From assembly GCF_030407495.1 (NCBI RefSeq), contig NZ_JASDDG010000017.1:22757-86756 (forward strand): DNA of 64,000 bases, given 5' to 3'. The DNA comes from Arthrobacter sp. APC 3897. Its GTDB lineage: Bacteria; Actinomycetota; Actinomycetes; Actinomycetales; Micrococcaceae. A program made the translations under genes and the position numbers. This document shows, piece after piece, positions 63,183-64,000 of this stretch; positions within the stretch are counted from its first letter, which is position 1, and every line of letters starts with the position of its first letter. A model generated the notes under the pieces. The model was given only the letters and a program-made list of their open reading frames with translations, was not told where the DNA came from and did not search any database.

Positions 63183-64000
63183 CTAGCGCGGCGTCACACC
63201 GAGCTTCAACCCCGAGAGACCCCGGGGACGTCTGGCCAGGGTCCCGGCTATGCGGCGCAGCTCGGCGCCGGCAGAACCCTCCACCAGGGCTGCATCGGAG
63301 AGCACCACAGGTGCACCCGAGTCTCCGCCTGTCCGCAGATCAACATCAAGCGGGATGCTTCCCAGCAGCGGAATGTCTTTGCCCAGTGCTTCGCTGAGCC
63401 GTTTGGCCACGATCTCTCCGCCGCCGGAGCCGAACAGCTCCATCCGCTCTCCGGTGGGCAGCTGGAGCCAGGACATGTTCTCGATGACACCGGCAACGCT
63501 CTGCCCGGTCTGGGATGCCACTGATCCGGCCCGTTCCGCCACGCCCGCGGCCGCAGCCTGGGGCGTGGTCACCACCAGGATTTCCGACTTCGGCAGCAGT
63601 TGCGCCACCGAAATGGCGATGTCACCGGTACCGGGCGGCAGGTCCAGGAACAGGACATCAAGGTCGCCGAAATACACGTCGGTGAGGAACTGTTCCAGGG
63701 CACGGTGAAGCATGGGCCCGCGCCAGGCAACCGGAGCATTGCCGGCAACGAACATGCCGATGGAAATGGTCTTGATGCCGTAGGCCACCGGCGGAAGGAT
63801 CATTTCGTCCACGCGGGTGGGCGCCTGGGTGATGCCCAGCAGTCCGGGGATGGAGAAGCCGTGTACGTCAGCGTCCACGATCCCCACACGCAGCCCGGAG
63901 GCTGCCATGGCGGCGGCCAGGTTTACGGTGACGCTGGATTTTCCCACCCCGCCCTTCCCGCTGGCGACCGCGTACACGCGGTTCAGGGAACCGCGCCGGT
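63183..64000 (-). CDS. Mrp/ApbC-family iron-sulfur cluster carrier ATPase, 5' end outside the window
   Basis: The gene runs off the window end; 272 codons are visible, and the reading frame is open through 64000. The deviant Walker A motif SGKGGVGKSSV sits just inside, followed by VDADVHGFSIPGLLG, FLDLPPGTGDIAISVAQLLP and the terminal region GSIPLDVDLRTGGDSG. Mrp/ApbC proteins load Fe-S clusters. The N-terminal DUF59-type domain usual in actinobacteria would lie beyond 64000. Convergent with tatB. Confidence 0.93.
   Translation of the reverse strand, partial: RRGSLNRVYAVASGKGGVGKSSVTVNLAAAMAASGLRVGIVDADVHGFSIPGLLGITQAPTRVDEMILPPVAYGIKTISIGMFVAGNAPVAWRGPMLHRALEQFLTDVYFGDLDVLFLDLPPGTGDIAISVAQLLPKSEILVVTTPQAAAAGVAERAGSVASQTGQSVAGVIENMSWLQLPTGERMELFGSGGGEIVAKRLSEALGKDIPLLGSIPLDVDLRTGGDSGAPVVLSDAALVEGSAGAELRRIAGTLARRPRGLSGLKLGVTPR

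Overview
The window is one contiguous stretch of a high-GC Gram-positive (actinobacterial) chromosome, most likely from the Micrococcaceae (Arthrobacter-like). This rests on the GC-rich codon use, frequent GTG starts, lipoproteins with tight lipoboxes, and gene orders shared with other actinobacteria: FmdB / 5-FCL / galU / rimJ / glpR; xseB-xseA / ispH / ychF; typA / fdxA / dapC; dapD / dapE; and LOG / tag / DUF3117 / O-methyltransferase / sigE / anti-sigma / tatB / mrp. The last block follows the order of the Mycobacterium tuberculosis region Rv1177-Rv1229c, and the galU block follows Rv0991c-Rv0996. No rRNA, tRNA, CRISPR array, insertion sequence or prophage was seen.

Layout. 0-5.5 kb: the 3' end of guaA, a very large helicase-like protein with a nuclease-like C-terminus, and a pilus-type SAF protein. 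5.5-11.9 kb: an FmdB-type zinc-ribbon protein behind a CIRCE element, 5-FCL, galU, an acetyltransferase, the division-linked membrane protein GlpR/SepX, an APH-type phosphotransferase, an N-acetylglucosamine-kinase-like protein and a NUDIX hydrolase. 12.1-15.8 kb: a four-gene osmoprotectant (glycine-betaine type) ABC operon. 15.9-21.8 kb: an AlaA-type aminotransferase, exonuclease VII, a membrane protein, ispH and ychF. 21.9-33.6 kb: an accessory-looking stretch with a glycolipid-type glycosyltransferase overlapping a convergent GH3 glycosidase, a low-GC orphan, small oxidoreductases and acetyltransferases, a TetR / MFS-CBS / membrane-protein module, and a frameshifted acetyltransferase relic. 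33.8-41.3 kb: an oligopeptide-type ABC system with two lipoproteins, two permeases and one double ATPase.

41.6-51.6 kb: typA, fdxA, the succinylase lysine/diaminopimelate genes dapC, dapD and dapE, plus gltA, galE and a lysozyme-like membrane protein. 51.6-55 kb: a gluABCD-type glutamate/polar amino-acid ABC operon. 55-64 kb: a LOG-family protein, a DivIVA-like membrane protein, tag, a PIG-V mannosyltransferase, DUF3117, leucyl aminopeptidase, an O-methyltransferase, SigE with its zinc-finger anti-sigma factor, TatB, and an Mrp/ApbC P-loop protein cut by the window end.

Most of the window is core metabolism, cell-envelope work and nutrient uptake. The points most worth checking are: a helicase-like ATPase that has lost its Walker A lysine and Walker B glutamate but keeps a nuclease-like domain; a near-perfect CIRCE operator inside the end of the 5-FCL gene; the absence of a glp/moeA gene between galU and rimJ although the Glp receptor gene is present; an MFS transporter fused to two CBS domains next to a TetR gene; and a 143-base convergent overlap between a glycosyltransferase and a glycosidase. 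Start codons were set from Shine-Dalgarno spacing and family alignment remembered from knowledge; no database search was run.
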